From positions 372,001 through 436,000 of the forward strand of contig JAHVJD010000002.1 of NCBI GenBank assembly GCA_019801415.1: a stretch of DNA of 64,000 nucleotides, in the 5' to 3' direction. A program made the position numbers and the translations under genes. The first letter of the stretch is position 1, and every line of letters begins with the position of its first letter. Origin of the DNA: Nocardioides marinus. GTDB lineage: Bacteria; Pseudomonadota; Alphaproteobacteria; Rhodobacterales; Rhodobacteraceae. The notes under the pieces were generated by a model. It saw only the letters and a program-made list of their open reading frames with translations, was not told the origin of the DNA and searched no databases. Of the stretch, positions 1 through 8,631 are shown piece by piece.

Positions 1-1
1 C

Positions 2-760
2 ATCCGCTCTGCCGCGGGCGTCCGCACCGCGCAGATCGATGAGGGGCTACGCGCCCATATGAACAAAGTCTACGGCACCATGTCCGTCGGCACGTTCATC
101 ACCTTCCTGGCCGCCTGGGCCATTTCCGGGCTCGCCGTGACCACAGATCCGGCCAATGCCGTGGCTCAGCTGAGCAGCGACAAGTACCTGACCAACCTCG
201 GCTATGCGCTGTATGCCTCGCCGCTGAAGTGGGTCATCATGTTTGCGCCGCTGGCCTTCGTGTTCGGCATCGGCGCCGCGGCCAACCGCATGTCGGCAGC
301 CGGCGTGCAGCTGCTGTTCTACACCTTTGCAACCGTGATGGGCCTGTCGATCAGCTCGATCTTCCTGGTGTTCACCGGTGAAAGCATCGTGCAGGTGTTC
401 CTGGTCACCTCGATCGCCTTCGCAGGGCTGTCGCTGGTAGGCTACACCACCAAGAAGGACCTGTCCGGCATGGGTGCCTTCCTGATCATGGGTCTGATCG
501 GCCTGATCGTGGCCTCGATCGTCAACATCTTCCTGGCCTCCTCGGCCATGGCGTTCGCGATCTCGGTCATCGGCGTGCTGATCTTTGCAGGCCTCACCGC
601 CTATGACACCCAGCGCATCAAGAACGAGTACATCCAGCACGCCCACATGGGCGACCAGGAGTGGCTGGCGAAATCCGCGATCATGGGCGCCCTGAGCCTG
701 TATCTGGACTTCATCAACATGTTCATGATGCTGCTCCAGCTGCTGGGCAATCGCGAATAA
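2..760 (+). CDS. Bax inhibitor-1/YccA family membrane protein (5' end outside window)
   Basis: The reading frame is open from the first bases of the window, with no start codon before the Met at 59. The residues before that Met (IRSAAGVRTAQIDEGLRAH) look like the usual N-terminal segment of alphaproteobacterial YccA/Bax-inhibitor-1 proteins, so the gene begins upstream and is partial. The visible part has about seven hydrophobic segments and the family-typical late motif around TAYDTQRIKN near the C-terminus. Members are inner-membrane proteins linked to the FtsH/HflKC quality-control system (YccA is an FtsH substrate) or to calcium leak; the exact role is not shown here. A strong terminator follows 25 bases after the stop. 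Family confidence is high, specific function low. Confidence 0.9.
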   Translation: MRSAAGVRTAQIDEGLRAHMNKVYGTMSVGTFITFLAAWAISGLAVTTDPANAVAQLSSDKYLTNLGYALYASPLKWVIMFAPLAFVFGIGAAANRMSAAGVQLLFYTFATVMGLSISSIFLVFTGESIVQVFLVTSIAFAGLSLVGYTTKKDLSGMGAFLIMGLIGLIVASIVNIFLASSAMAFAISVIGVLIFAGLTAYDTQRIKNEYIQHAHMGDQEWLAKSAIMGALSLYLDFINMFMMLLQLLGNRE

Positions 761-785
761 GCGACCGGCACAATCCAAGACAGCG

Positions 786-818
786 GGGGCGGATCTGAAA
801 CGATCCGCCCCTTTTTTA
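786..818 (+). terminator. Rho-independent terminator after the Bax-inhibitor-like gene
   Basis: A perfect 10-bp stem (GGGGCGGATC / GATCCGCCCC) with a 6-base loop is followed by six T residues. It lies 25 bases after the stop at 760 and separates this gene from the GNAT gene. Confidence 0.93.
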
Positions 819-853
819 TTTTCAACAACACGACAGTCAGAAAGTATTTTCAG

Positions 854-1327
854 ATGCAGCTCATTGAGATCCCACCAGCCGGAGCAAGACGCCTGCTCCC
901 GTTGTTGCAGGACCTGCACGCCCTGCACGCCACCCACCAGCCCGATCGCCATACCGCCGCCCCTGTCGAGGCGGATCTCGAAGCCTGGCTGACCGACTGG
1001 CTGGCCGACGACAGCGTCACCGCAGTGGCGGCAGAAAGCCCGCAGGGCAGCTTGCTGGGCTACGCGCTATATCAGATCGAAACACGCCCCATGCTGCCGG
1101 TACGTCCAGCGGAGACCCGCGCCATGCTGCACCATATCGCCGTCCGCAAGAACTGGCGCCGGATGGGCGTCGGCCAGGCGCTGGTGGCCGCGGTGAAGGC
1201 GCGTGCGGTACAGGCTGGCGCAACCGTCGTTGCAACCACCTATGCGCCCTTCAACACGGCCTCTGCCGGGCTGATGCGTTCGATGGGGCTGGAGCCGGTT
1301 TTGACCCTTGCGGAATGGCGCCCCTGA
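854..1327 (+). CDS. GNAT family N-acetyltransferase
   Basis: A 157-residue protein with a GNAT fold. Motif A is visible as the strand MLHHIAV followed by the acetyl-CoA pyrophosphate loop RRMGVGQAL (R-x-x-G-x-G). A later segment around NTASAGLMRSMGLEP matches the usual GNAT C-terminal part. It should transfer an acetyl group from acetyl-CoA to an amine; the substrate cannot be read from sequence. The start at 854 has only a weak ribosome binding site (an AGAAAG about 12 bases upstream). It sits alone after a terminator, so it probably has its own promoter in the AT-rich stretch 812-850. Confidence 0.85.
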   Translation: MQLIEIPPAGARRLLPLLQDLHALHATHQPDRHTAAPVEADLEAWLTDWLADDSVTAVAAESPQGSLLGYALYQIETRPMLPVRPAETRAMLHHIAVRKNWRRMGVGQALVAAVKARAVQAGATVVATTYAPFNTASAGLMRSMGLEPVLTLAEWRP

Positions 1328-1737
1328 GCAGACCCATCAAACAGTCGCCCTGAGCCGCCTTGCAGCGCCGCAGGCAGGGCGATCAGCCCCTGTACCCTCC
1401 AGCCACATTTGCCGCCGCTGGAGGCGCTGCTCAGCGGCCACGGACGCCGGGCGAGAGCTGACCCGCCCCGTGCCCCCGACCGCGGCCAAGGGCTGGACCG
1501 CAATCGCGGCGGGCAAAGGCACGCTCTGTCCCGGCTCAAAAGAGCTGGACACCGGCGCGCCGATCCCGCCAATCGCCACTGCAAAAACGAAAACTCGCAC
1601 AGCCCACCCCCAGTCTGCTCAACATCCCACAAGGCCGAGGTTAGGGGGACAATGCGGCACAAAGATGCCGACGGCCGTGGCCGACACCGGCCAGGGGCGA
1701 AGAACTTGCGGACAAGTTTAACAGACCACAAACGCAA
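1328..1737. other. 410-bp region without a confident gene
   Basis: This stretch separates the GNAT gene from the rpmG terminator. No RNA gene or repeat was recognised. The only candidate is the short minus-strand frame listed separately at 1337-1600. Confidence 0.5.
1337..1600 (-). CDS. Possible small secreted hypothetical protein
   Basis: An 87-codon frame with a GTG start and a purine-rich GGGGGTGGG just upstream. The first 15 or so residues (MRVFVFAVAIGGIGAP) look like a short signal peptide or membrane anchor, and third codon positions are mostly G/C as in neighbouring genes. The rest is Arg/Ala-rich without any motif. I recognise no family. It could be a chance frame, because GC-rich DNA readily produces such ORFs. 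Confidence 0.3.
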   Translation of the reverse strand: MRVFVFAVAIGGIGAPVSSSFEPGQSVPLPAAIAVQPLAAVGGTGRVSSRPASVAAEQRLQRRQMWLEGTGADRPACGAARRLRATV

Positions 1738-1765
1738 AACGGGCCGCGGCAACCGCGACCCGTTC
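1736..1765 (-). terminator. Probable terminator of rpmG
   Basis: A 12-bp stem (1738-1749 with 1753-1764, one G-U pair on the minus strand) with a 3-base loop lies 26 bases past the rpmG stop. A short T run (TTTTG) follows on the minus strand. Confidence 0.65.
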
Positions 1766-1790
1766 TGAAAAATCGTCCCGAGGGGAAGGC

Positions 1791-1958
1791 TTACTTGATT
1801 TTGCCTTCCTTGTACTCGACGTGCTTGCGGACAACCGGGTCGTACTTCCGCACGACCATCTTTTCGGTCATGGTGCGGGCGTTCTTCTTGGTGACATAGA
1901 AGTGGCCGGTGCCCGCGCTCGAGTTCAGGCGGATCTTGATGGTGGTCGGCTTCGCCAT
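1791..1958 (-). CDS. rpmG: 50S ribosomal protein L33
   Basis: A 55-residue basic protein beginning [18 protein letters not shown] and ending [14 protein letters not shown], which is the alphaproteobacterial bL33 pattern and length. It is a structural protein of the large ribosomal subunit near the E site. The start at 1958 is chosen because it gives the family N-terminus and has a good AGGAGA ribosome binding site 5-6 bases upstream. The frame stays open further upstream, but that part is not L33 and runs into the 3' end of rnpB. This form lacks the CxxC zinc pairs of C+ L33 proteins. Confidence 0.97.
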   Translation of the reverse strand: MAKPTTIKIRLNSSAGTGHFYVTKKNARTMTEKMVVRKYDPVVRKHVEYKEGKIK

Positions 1959-2074
1959 GGTGCTTCTCCTGCGTCCGGAAAGGCTGCAAGCCTCTCGGTA
2001 AATTCCTGTCTGAAGCCCGGCTTTTACCCGCCCCAGCCCCCAAGTCAATAGGATTCTCCCCGGCGTCGGGGGAT

Positions 2075-2525
2075 TTATGCACAGAAGGCCTGTAAGCCGG
2101 ATCCTGTCCCCCCTGCCCCGAAAGGCAGGGCTCGATGACCATTCATCTGGGCGACGCATTGCTGCGCCGCTCTAGCTGCCAACCCGGTCCCTCTCGGCTG
2201 AAGCGAACCTAGCGGCGGTTTTCCGGAAACCCGGAACCTGCCCGCGCGGGGACCCTATTTGGCATTGCTCCCGGTGGGGCTTGCCGTGCCGCCCCTGTTG
2301 CCAGGGGCGCGGTGGGCTCTTACCCCACCGTTTCACCCTTACCCGCGCGGGCTGATCCCTTGGCGAACCGCAGGGCCAGCGGGCGGTCTGTTTTCTGTGG
2401 CGCTTTCCGTCGGGTCTCCCCGCCCGGGCGTTACCCGGCACCGTTGCTTCATGGAGTCCGGACTTTCCTCGCGGGGGTTGCACCCCACGCGGCCATCCAG
2501 CCTTCTGTGCGCTCCGAGGGGTAGA
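2075..2525 (-). ncRNA. rnpB: RNase P RNA, bacterial class A
   Basis: On the minus strand the sequence has the universal 5' core GAGGAAAGTCCGGACTCC (about 2454-2472) and the 3' signature ACAGGATCCGGCTTACAGGCC. The ends pair as the P1 helix: GCACAGAAGGC near the 5' end with GCCTTCTGTGC at 2079-2089. It is the catalytic RNA that removes tRNA 5' leaders. Ends are given to within about 5-10 bases. It lies between the amidase gene and rpmG, both also on the minus strand. Confidence 0.97.
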
Positions 2526-2629
2526 AACAATGCCCCGTGGCGTCAAGCGGATAGTTCGGCATGGCGGGCTCGCCCCGATAGCCCCTTCGGGCGACCGCCC
2601 GCGGAGCGCAGGGCAGAGCCGCGCAGCGG

Positions 2630-3289
2630 TCAGGCCACGCCAGACGCGCCGGGAAGTGCTGCGAAATCCTCTGCCGCCAGCGCGCCTTTGCCCGACGGGC
2701 GGAAACGCAGGCGCACCGCCTGCAGCAGTGCCTCGTCCTGCACCGGAGCGGTAAAGCCCGCAGCCCGGGCAGCGGCGCGAAAGGCGGTCATGTCGGCGCT
2801 GGTCGGCGCTGCGCCGCCCACACTGGACGGAGCCGCCAGCCCCTGGCGCGCCAGCCGCGCCCAGTCAAATCGCGGACCCGGATCAGACTTGCGCCCCGGC
2901 GCCATACAGCTATGGCCGATGACCCCCGCCGCCGGAATCTGCCAACGGTCCATGATGCCACGCATCAGTGCCTCCAGCCGGTCCATCTGGACGGCGCTGA
3001 ACGGGTGATTGCCGCGGTTGTCGAGCTCGATCCCGATGGAGCGGGAATTGATGTCGTCCTGCCCCTGCCATTCGCCCGCACCGGCATGCCAGGCACGCTC
3101 GGCTTCGGCCACCAGCTGCCAGATCCTGCCATCTGCCGCGATCAGGTAATGCGCCGAGACTTCACTCGCTGGATCGCACAACCGTTGCAGGGCCGCTTCA
3201 GCGCCCTCCATCGCGGTGTAATGCAGCACGATCAGCGACGGCTTCAGGCCGCCCCGACGCGGGCCGAAGTTGGGACTGGGACACCACAA
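2630..3289 (-). CDS. N-acetylmuramoyl-L-alanine amidase (AmpD/Amidase_2 family)
   Basis: A 219-residue zinc amidase that should cut the bond between MurNAc and L-Ala in peptidoglycan or its muropeptides. Expected residues are present: His23 (VLHYTA), Glu88 (GIELD), His126 (VIGHS) and Lys135/Asp137 (KSDPGPRFDW). No signal peptide is seen, so a cytoplasmic AmpD-like recycling role is possible, though the C-terminal extension of about 70 residues resembles AmiD-type proteins. The only start that keeps the family N-terminus (WCPSPNFGPRRGG) is a TTG at 3289 with GAGGGG only 3-4 bases before it; this is unusual and the true start is uncertain. It follows the Excalibur lipoprotein by 26 bases and is probably co-transcribed. 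Confidence 0.88.
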   Translation of the reverse strand: MWCPSPNFGPRRGGLKPSLIVLHYTAMEGAEAALQRLCDPASEVSAHYLIAADGRIWQLVAEAERAWHAGAGEWQGQDDINSRSIGIELDNRGNHPFSAVQMDRLEALMRGIMDRWQIPAAGVIGHSCMAPGRKSDPGPRFDWARLARQGLAAPSSVGGAAPTSADMTAFRAAARAAGFTAPVQDEALLQAVRLRFRPSGKGALAAEDFAALPGASGVA

Positions 3290-3315
3290 CGCCCCCTCGG
3301 CGTCGGCCCGGCAGG

Positions 3316-4071
3316 TCAGTTCTGCACCGCCTGCCGGTACGGGGCCGGATCCCAGTCGCAGGCATAGCCATCGCCGTCCGGGTCCAGCGCCTGACGGTCG
3401 CGTTTGGGGCCACCGCCCTCGAGAAAGGCGATCTGGGCCTGATCCGGCGAGGCAAAGGCCGCGCAGTTTCGTTCATGTCGCGCGGCAAGGTTCAGGCCGG
3501 AGCGGCTGTAGACACGCATACCCTTGGGGTTGGAAGTGCTGAGCGCGTAGCGCACGATATTGGGGCCGGTATCCGCATCCCGCTCTGGCAACGACGTGGG
3601 CTGCACCAGCCGGTACTGCGCGCGCTGGCGTTCCAGTCGGGCCGCGTCGCTTTCGATCGTCTGACGCGCGGCGACGGCCTCGAAGTCATTTTCATCCGAG
3701 ATCCCCGCATTCCCGGCCAATGGCGGCGCCGGGTTGGCCGGGCTGGCCTCGAGCGGGGCAACGCCCGAGTTGGCCCGGCTTGCAGCCAGGGCCGCAGCTG
3801 TCTCCCGGGCCAGGTCGGCGTCGCTATCGCTCGCGTCAGCGGCCGCCACGCCGCCGCCTCCGGTCTGCCCTGCACCCGCCTCGTAGGGCGTGCTGGACAC
3901 CCGCGCGGGCGGCACCAAAGGATCGCCGTTGATAGTGGTGCCGACGGCAGGCGGTGGCGCGAAGGGATCACCATCGATGCCAACGCCTGCGGCGCTGTCG
4001 GGAACCTGGGGGGAACAGGCAGCCATGACCAGAAGGCTGCCTGCAACGGCGTGAGATGCGAATGCGCGCAT
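3316..4071 (-). CDS. Lipoprotein with C-terminal Excalibur (calcium-binding-like) domain
   Basis: 251 residues. The N-terminus is a lipoprotein signal with lipobox VMAAC (Cys19). A long Ala/Pro/Asp-rich low-complexity middle is followed by a C-terminal Excalibur domain: a conserved Cys (RNCAAF), then DPDGDGYACDWDP, the DxDxDG loop with its paired Cys. Excalibur domains occur in extracellular, often nuclease-linked or cell-surface, proteins; no nuclease domain is visible here. The start has ACAGG 8 bases upstream. It lies 41 bases after gatA and just before the amidase, which suggests an envelope role. Exact function unknown. Confidence 0.75.
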   Translation of the reverse strand: MRAFASHAVAGSLLVMAACSPQVPDSAAGVGIDGDPFAPPPAVGTTINGDPLVPPARVSSTPYEAGAGQTGGGGVAAADASDSDADLARETAAALAASRANSGVAPLEASPANPAPPLAGNAGISDENDFEAVAARQTIESDAARLERQRAQYRLVQPTSLPERDADTGPNIVRYALSTSNPKGMRVYSRSGLNLAARHERNCAAFASPDQAQIAFLEGGGPKRDRQALDPDGDGYACDWDPAPYRQAVQN

Positions 4072-4112
4072 GGGGTTACCTGTCTGCTCTGCTCAATTGC
4101 TGAGGCGGAGGT

Positions 4113-5600
4113 TTACCACCATTGCTGAGGCTTGGCTACAAAGCCCGCCGCAGACTCCAGCGCATAGGCAGTGTTCAGCAGATCGCCCTCTTCCCACGGC
4201 TTGCCGATCAGCTGCAGACCCAACGGCAACCCCTTGGCATCCAGGCCCGCAGGCACTGCGATACCGGGCAGGCCAGCCAGGTTCACGGTCACGGTGAAGA
4301 CGTCGTTGAGATACATCTGCACCGGATCCGCTTCCGTCATCTCGCCGAGGCCGAACGCAGCCGAGGGGGTCGCCGGGGTCAGGATCGCATCGACACCGGC
4401 GGCAAAGGCATCCTCGAAGTCCTTCTTGATCAAGGTGCGCACCTTGCGGGCGCGGTTGTAGTAGGCGTCGTAGAAGCCGGCCGACAGCACGTAGGTGCCA
4501 ACCATGACCCGGCGCTGCACCTCGGGACCGAAGCCTTCGGCGCGGGTCTTCTCGTACATCTCGGTGATGCCGTCACCTGCTTCCAGCGTCGCGCGATGGC
4601 CGTAGCGCACACCGTCGTAGCGCGCGAGGTTCGAGGAGGCTTCCGCCGGGGCGATCACGTAATACGCAGGCAGGGCGTATTTGGTGTGCGGCAGAGAGAT
4701 GTCGACGATCTCGGCACCGGCGGCCTTCAGCATCTCGGCGCCATCGGCCCAGAGCTTGCTGATTTCCTCGGGCATGCCGTCCATGCGGTATTCCTTGGGG
4801 ATACCGATCTTCTTGCCGCGGATGTCGCCCGTCAGCATCGCCTCGAAATCCGGGACCGGCAGGTCGGCAGAGGTTGAATCCTTGGGATCGTGGCCACACA
4901 TCGCCTCGAGCATGATCGCCGCGTCACGCACCGATTTGGTCATCGGCCCGGCCTGGTCCAGCGAGGAGGCAAAGGCCACCACACCCCAGCGCGAGCAGCG
5001 GCCGTAGGTGGGCTTGATGCCGACGGTGCCGGTAAAGGCCGCAGGCTGGCGGATCGAGCCGCCGGTGTCGGTGCCGGTGGCCGCGAGGCACAGGTCCGCC
5101 GCCACGGCAGCAGCCGAGCCGCCGGAGGAGCCGCCCGGGGTCAGCTGGGCGTCGTCGCCATCGCGCCGCCACGGGCTGACCGCGTTGCCATAGGCCGAGG
5201 TCTCGTTCGAGGAGCCCATGGCGAACTCGTCCATGTTCAACTTGCCCAGCATCACCGCGCCGGCGTCAACCAGCTGCTGCGAGACGGTGGATTCATACTC
5301 GGGCTTGAACCCCTTGAGGATGTTGGAGGCCGCCTGGCTGTCCACGCCCTTGGTGCAGAACAGGTCCTTGATGCCAATCGGCAGGCCGCACATAGACGGC
5401 GCGTCGCCCGCCTTGATGCGCTCATCCGCCGCGCGGGCGCGTTCCAGCGCAATCTCCGGCGTCTTGTGAACGAAAGCGTTCAGCGCATCGGCCGCATCGA
5501 TGGCCTTCAGGCAGGCCTCGGTCAGCTCGACGGAGGTGGTGTCGCCCTTGCGCAGCGCGTCGCGGGCCTCTGCCAGGCCCAGTTTGTTCAGATCGCTCAT
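4113..5600 (-). CDS. gatA: Asp-tRNA(Asn)/Glu-tRNA(Gln) amidotransferase subunit A
   Basis: 495 residues, the normal GatA length. It is the amidase-signature subunit that hydrolyses glutamine and supplies ammonia for converting Glu-tRNA(Gln) (and Asp-tRNA(Asn)) to the correctly charged tRNA. The Lys-cisSer-Ser triad is visible as Lys78 (GIKDL), Ser158 (PGGSSGG) and Ser182 (TGGSIRQP). It begins only 5 bases after the gatC stop, so gatC-gatA form an operon. gatB is not in this window, which is common in this group. Confidence 0.97.
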   Translation of the reverse strand: MSDLNKLGLAEARDALRKGDTTSVELTEACLKAIDAADALNAFVHKTPEIALERARAADERIKAGDAPSMCGLPIGIKDLFCTKGVDSQAASNILKGFKPEYESTVSQQLVDAGAVMLGKLNMDEFAMGSSNETSAYGNAVSPWRRDGDDAQLTPGGSSGGSAAAVAADLCLAATGTDTGGSIRQPAAFTGTVGIKPTYGRCSRWGVVAFASSLDQAGPMTKSVRDAAIMLEAMCGHDPKDSTSADLPVPDFEAMLTGDIRGKKIGIPKEYRMDGMPEEISKLWADGAEMLKAAGAEIVDISLPHTKYALPAYYVIAPAEASSNLARYDGVRYGHRATLEAGDGITEMYEKTRAEGFGPEVQRRVMVGTYVLSAGFYDAYYNRARKVRTLIKKDFEDAFAAGVDAILTPATPSAAFGLGEMTEADPVQMYLNDVFTVTVNLAGLPGIAVPAGLDAKGLPLGLQLIGKPWEEGDLLNTAYALESAAGFVAKPQQWW

Positions 5601-5605
5601 GTCTC

Positions 5606-5893
5606 TTACTCCACAACCTTGGGCACTGCGAAAAAGCCTTCGCGGGCGTCCGGCGCATTGGCCAGGACCTTGTCCTGCTGGCTGCCGTCGGTCACTTCAT
5701 CCTTGCGACGCTTGAGCCGCTGCGGGGTGACGGAGGTCATCGGCTCAACGCCCTCGACATCCACCTCGTTCAGCTGCTCGATGAAGCCCAGGATGTTGTT
5801 GAATTCGTCTGCCAGCGCCGGCAGCGCGTCATCCTCGACCTTGATCCGGGCCAGTTTGGCCACCTTGGCGGCGGTGCTTTGGTCAATCGACAT
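5606..5893 (-). CDS. gatC: Asp-tRNA(Asn)/Glu-tRNA(Gln) amidotransferase subunit C
   Basis: 95 residues beginning [17 protein letters not shown], the typical GatC start, and ending in [12 protein letters not shown]. GatC wraps around GatA and GatB and stabilises the complex. The start at 5893 is preferred over an upstream in-frame ATG at 5923 because of an AGGG ribosome binding site and the family N-terminus. It is the first gene of the gatCA operon and is divergent from the UPF0173 hydrolase. Confidence 0.96.
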   Translation of the reverse strand: MSIDQSTAAKVAKLARIKVEDDALPALADEFNNILGFIEQLNEVDVEGVEPMTSVTPQRLKRRKDEVTDGSQQDKVLANAPDAREGFFAVPKVVE

Positions 5894-6082
5894 GGAAACC
5901 CTCATCTCGTGTTGGGTAGGCATTTACCGCCGCAAGGGGCGCGCCGCAAGCCTGCAAGGGCGCAGCGGCGCATCTCCCCGGCGCAACGGTGAATTTCGCA
6001 GCCCTTGCGCATTCCATTTGCGGCGCGGCCTGATAGGCTGGCGCCGGATTTCGCAACCTCCGACAGCAAGAGGATTTTGGCA

Positions 6083-6775
6083 ATGAAAGTGATTTGGCTG
6101 GGGCATGGCTCCTTTCGCATGGAAACCGCAGGCCAGGTGCTGCTGGTGGACCCGTGGCTGACCGGCAACCCGGTGCTGCCCGAAGACCAGCACGAGGCGG
6201 CGATCGCGGGCGCCACCCATATCGTGCTGACCCATGTGCATTTCGACCACGTGGTCGACGTGCTGCCGCTGGCCAGGCGGCTGGGGGTGCCGGTGGTCGG
6301 GCAATACGACCTGATGGGCCTGTGGGCGGAGACCGAAGGGGTTGAGACCATCGGCTTCAACAAGGGCGGCACGGTGGATCTGGGCGGTGTGCAGCTGTCG
6401 ATGGTGCCCGCCTCGCACAGCTCGACCTTCTCGACGCCCGAGGGGCTGCGCACCGGCGGCAGCGAAGTGGGTTACATGATCCACGCCGAGAGCAAGACCA
6501 TCTACCTGTCGGGCGATACCGACATCATGGCGGACATGGACTGGATGGGCGATTTCTACAAACCGGACGTGGGCATCCTGTCGGCAGGCGGGCATTTCAC
6601 CATGGACATGAAGGGCGCGGCCTATGCGGCCAGGCGCTATTTCAACTTCAAGACGGTGATCCCCTGCCACTATAAGAGCTTCCCGATCCTGGAGCAGGAC
6701 GCCAAGGGGCTGATCGACGGGCTGCCGGGCGTTGAGGTGATCGAACCTGAGGTGATGACGCCCATCGAGATCTGA
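6083..6775 (+). CDS. UPF0173 metal-dependent hydrolase (metallo-beta-lactamase fold)
   Basis: 230 residues. The metallo-beta-lactamase motif THVHFDHVVD (HxHxDH) is clear, with later ligand segments ASHSSTF, LSGDTD and CHYKSF, which match the UPF0173 pattern. It should be a dinuclear metal hydrolase; the substrate is not known for this group. The start at 6083 gives the family N-terminus MKVIWLGHGSF and has AGAGG about 8 bases upstream; the frame is open to 6005, but that part is unconserved. It is a single gene facing tag, with a structured repeat between them. Confidence 0.92.
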   Translation: MKVIWLGHGSFRMETAGQVLLVDPWLTGNPVLPEDQHEAAIAGATHIVLTHVHFDHVVDVLPLARRLGVPVVGQYDLMGLWAETEGVETIGFNKGGTVDLGGVQLSMVPASHSSTFSTPEGLRTGGSEVGYMIHAESKTIYLSGDTDIMADMDWMGDFYKPDVGILSAGGHFTMDMKGAAYAARRYFNFKTVIPCHYKSFPILEQDAKGLIDGLPGVEVIEPEVMTPIEI

Positions 6776-6821
6776 ACCGGGCCTGCCGCACGGGCGCGCG
6801 GGACCGCCAAGGGCGCGCGCC

Positions 6822-6900
6822 CTCCCGCCCGGCGCTGGATCTGCAGGGCAGATCCGCGCCCGTTGGGCCCAGCGCCGGGCCTTGGCGGCCCGGCGCGGCA
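6822..6900. repeat. Structured GC-rich intergenic repeat, copy A
   Basis: The element starts with CTCCCGCC, contains an inner hairpin GGATCTGC / GCAGATCC, a central GCCCGTTGGGCCC (6858-6870) and ends with CGGCGCGGCA. Flanking arms pair as GCCCGGCGCTGG-type with CCAGCGCCGGGC-type sequence. The same layout recurs at 55857-55931 with the identical 13-base core. It lies between convergent genes and may also act as a bidirectional terminator. Confidence 0.6.
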
Positions 6901-6906
6901 CCTGTG

Positions 6907-7530
6907 TCAGTCGGCTGACTTCAGTTGCGGCGGCGTGAATGCCGCGCGGGCAGCCGCAGCCCGCTCGCGACAGATGCAGCCGCGGGCATGATCATTCACC
7001 AGCCCCATCGCCTGCATGAAGGCAAAGGCGGTGGTGGGGCCGACAAATTTCCAGCCGCGTTTCTTCAGCGCCCTGGACAGCGCCACCGACTGTGGCGTGG
7101 TCGACACCGTCTGCGGTTCCGGCAGATCCTCGGGGGCTGGCTCGAAACTCCAGAAAAACGCGGCCAAGGAGCCTGCCTCGGAGACCAGTTCCTGCGCGCG
7201 GGCGGCATTGTTGATCACCGCCTCGATCTTGCCGCGGTGGCGGACGATGCCCTTGTCCTGCAACAGCCGCGCAACATCCGACGCGCCGAAACCCGCCATC
7301 ACGTTGAAGTCGAACCCGGCGAAGGCGGCGCGGAAATTCTCGCGTTTGTCCAGAATGGTGCGCCAGCTGAGGCCGGACTGGAAACTCTCAAGGCAGACTT
7401 TCTCGAACAGGCGGATGTCATCGCCCACGGGATAGCCCCATTCCTCGTCGTGGTAGCGCAGGAAATCCGGCGCCGACGCAGCCCAGCCGCAGCGCGGCTG
7501 ACCATCGGGCGCGGTGTAGATCCGGCTCAC
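6907..7530 (-). CDS. tag: DNA-3-methyladenine glycosylase I
   Basis: 207 residues of the Tag family, which excises 3-methyladenine from alkylated DNA in base-excision repair. Recognisable parts are RCGWA near the N-terminus, YHDEEWGYPV, LESFQSGLSWRTIL, and the C-terminal NDHARGCICR, which supplies zinc ligands together with Cys14. The GTG start at 7530 overlaps the stop of the YciI gene by four bases (GTGA), so the two are translationally coupled. Confidence 0.96.
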   Translation of the reverse strand: MSRIYTAPDGQPRCGWAASAPDFLRYHDEEWGYPVGDDIRLFEKVCLESFQSGLSWRTILDKRENFRAAFAGFDFNVMAGFGASDVARLLQDKGIVRHRGKIEAVINNAARAQELVSEAGSLAAFFWSFEPAPEDLPEPQTVSTTPQSVALSRALKKRGWKFVGPTTAFAFMQAMGLVNDHARGCICRERAAAARAAFTPPQLKSAD

Positions 7531-7820
7531 TCGCCGCCCCGCAGGAAATCAAGCCGGGGATCCATCATGGTGGGTGCCACGCCGATGATTTCCGGCTCCA
7601 CCACGCCTCCGGTCACGAAGGGATCCTTTGCGATGCGGGCGGCAAGCTCGTCCTCGGTTTCACCAACGGCAAGGATCGCGCCGCCCTCGCCATCCGTCAT
7701 CGAGCCGGCCGCGAGGAAGACCCCGTCCTCGAACCCCTGCTGAAGCCACGCCTTGTGCGCCTCAAGAAACTCGGCCAGCCGATCCTTCTGGGCGGCAAAT
7801 GAGAGCAGAATGAAATACAT
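7527..7820 (-). CDS. YciI family protein
   Basis: 97 residues of the YciI/ferredoxin-like alpha-beta barrel family, with a typical start MYFILLSFAAQKDRLAEFLEAHKAWL and the His/Asp positions (EAHKAW; KDPFVTGGV) used by YciI enzymes. The function in vivo is uncertain; the family includes dehydrochlorinase-like enzymes. The start at 7820 has AGGAGA 6 bases upstream. It is coupled to tag by a 4-base overlap. Confidence 0.88.
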   Translation of the reverse strand: MYFILLSFAAQKDRLAEFLEAHKAWLQQGFEDGVFLAAGSMTDGEGGAILAVGETEDELAARIAKDPFVTGGVVEPEIIGVAPTMMDPRLDFLRGGE

Positions 7821-8120
7821 ATGTGTCTCCTGTGATGTGAACCAATCGGGGCACAGCGCTGGCATATCCCCCCGTACCCGGCACTGCGTCGGCGCGACTG
7901 CTGATCGCGTGCCAGCAGGTGCAGCGCACGCGCATCGGGCTGTGCCCCTGCAACAGCCGCCCGCAGCGTCGGTGATGCGGTTTCAGGACGCCCTGGCTGC
8001 TGGCCGCGCCACGACAACTTCCAGAGCACGCGACATGGGTCTCGATAGGGCAAATGCCTCACTGCCACAACAGGCCACAACAGGAATGGCCGTTGCCGAG
8101 CCCACCCGCCGGTTTCGCGT
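7821..8120. other. 300-bp gene-free stretch
   Basis: Upstream of the yciI-tag pair and downstream of tadA. The AGGAGA for yciI is at its left edge. A short direct repeat CCACAACAGG occurs twice near 8059-8083. No gene, tRNA or convincing terminator was found. Confidence 0.5.
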
Positions 8121-8570
8121 TCAGCGCTTCCGGACAAAGAATTCCTTCAGCAAGGCGCTCGCCTCGGCCTCGGCAATGCCCTCGTAGACCTCGGGGGCGT
8201 GATGCGCTTGCGGGTGCGAGAAGACGCAGGCGCCATGGGCCACGCCGCCGGACTTGGGGTCGGAGGCCCCGTAGTACACCCGCCGGATACGGGCGGCAGC
8301 AATGGCGGCGGCGCACATCGCGCAAGGTTCCAGCGTCACATAGAGGTCAAAGCCGGTCAGCCGCTCGCTGCCGAGGTGGGCGCAGGCTTCGCGGATGGTC
8401 AGGATCTCGGCATGGGCGGTGGGGTCGTTCAGCTCCCGCGTGCGGTTGCCGGCCATCGCGGCCACCTGCCCGTCGGGCGCGATCAGCGCGGCCCCCACCG
8501 GCACCTCGCCCCGGCGCGCGGCGGCCCGCGCCTGCTCCAGCGCCTTGTCCATATGCGATTTGAACGTCAT
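8121..8570 (-). CDS. tadA: tRNA adenosine(34) deaminase
   Basis: 149 residues of the cytidine/deoxycytidylate deaminase fold. The zinc site is HAE (53-55) with PCAMC (82-86). TadA converts A34 to inosine in tRNA-Arg(ACG) and is normally essential. The middle segment [13 protein letters not shown] is typical of the family. It is divergent from the pseudouridine synthase gene with a 61-bp spacer. Confidence 0.95.
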   Translation of the reverse strand: MTFKSHMDKALEQARAAARRGEVPVGAALIAPDGQVAAMAGNRTRELNDPTAHAEILTIREACAHLGSERLTGFDLYVTLEPCAMCAAAIAAARIRRVYYGASDPKSGGVAHGACVFSHPQAHHAPEVYEGIAEAEASALLKEFFVRKR

Positions 8571-8631
8571 GCCTCTTCCTGCCCGCGATTGCGCGCTTTC
8601 GCAAGGCGGCGGAATGTTCTATGGCAGCCTT

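Noticed and set aside
1959-2159. Upstream extension of the rpmG frame
   Set aside because: It runs into the 3' end of rnpB and does not resemble L33.
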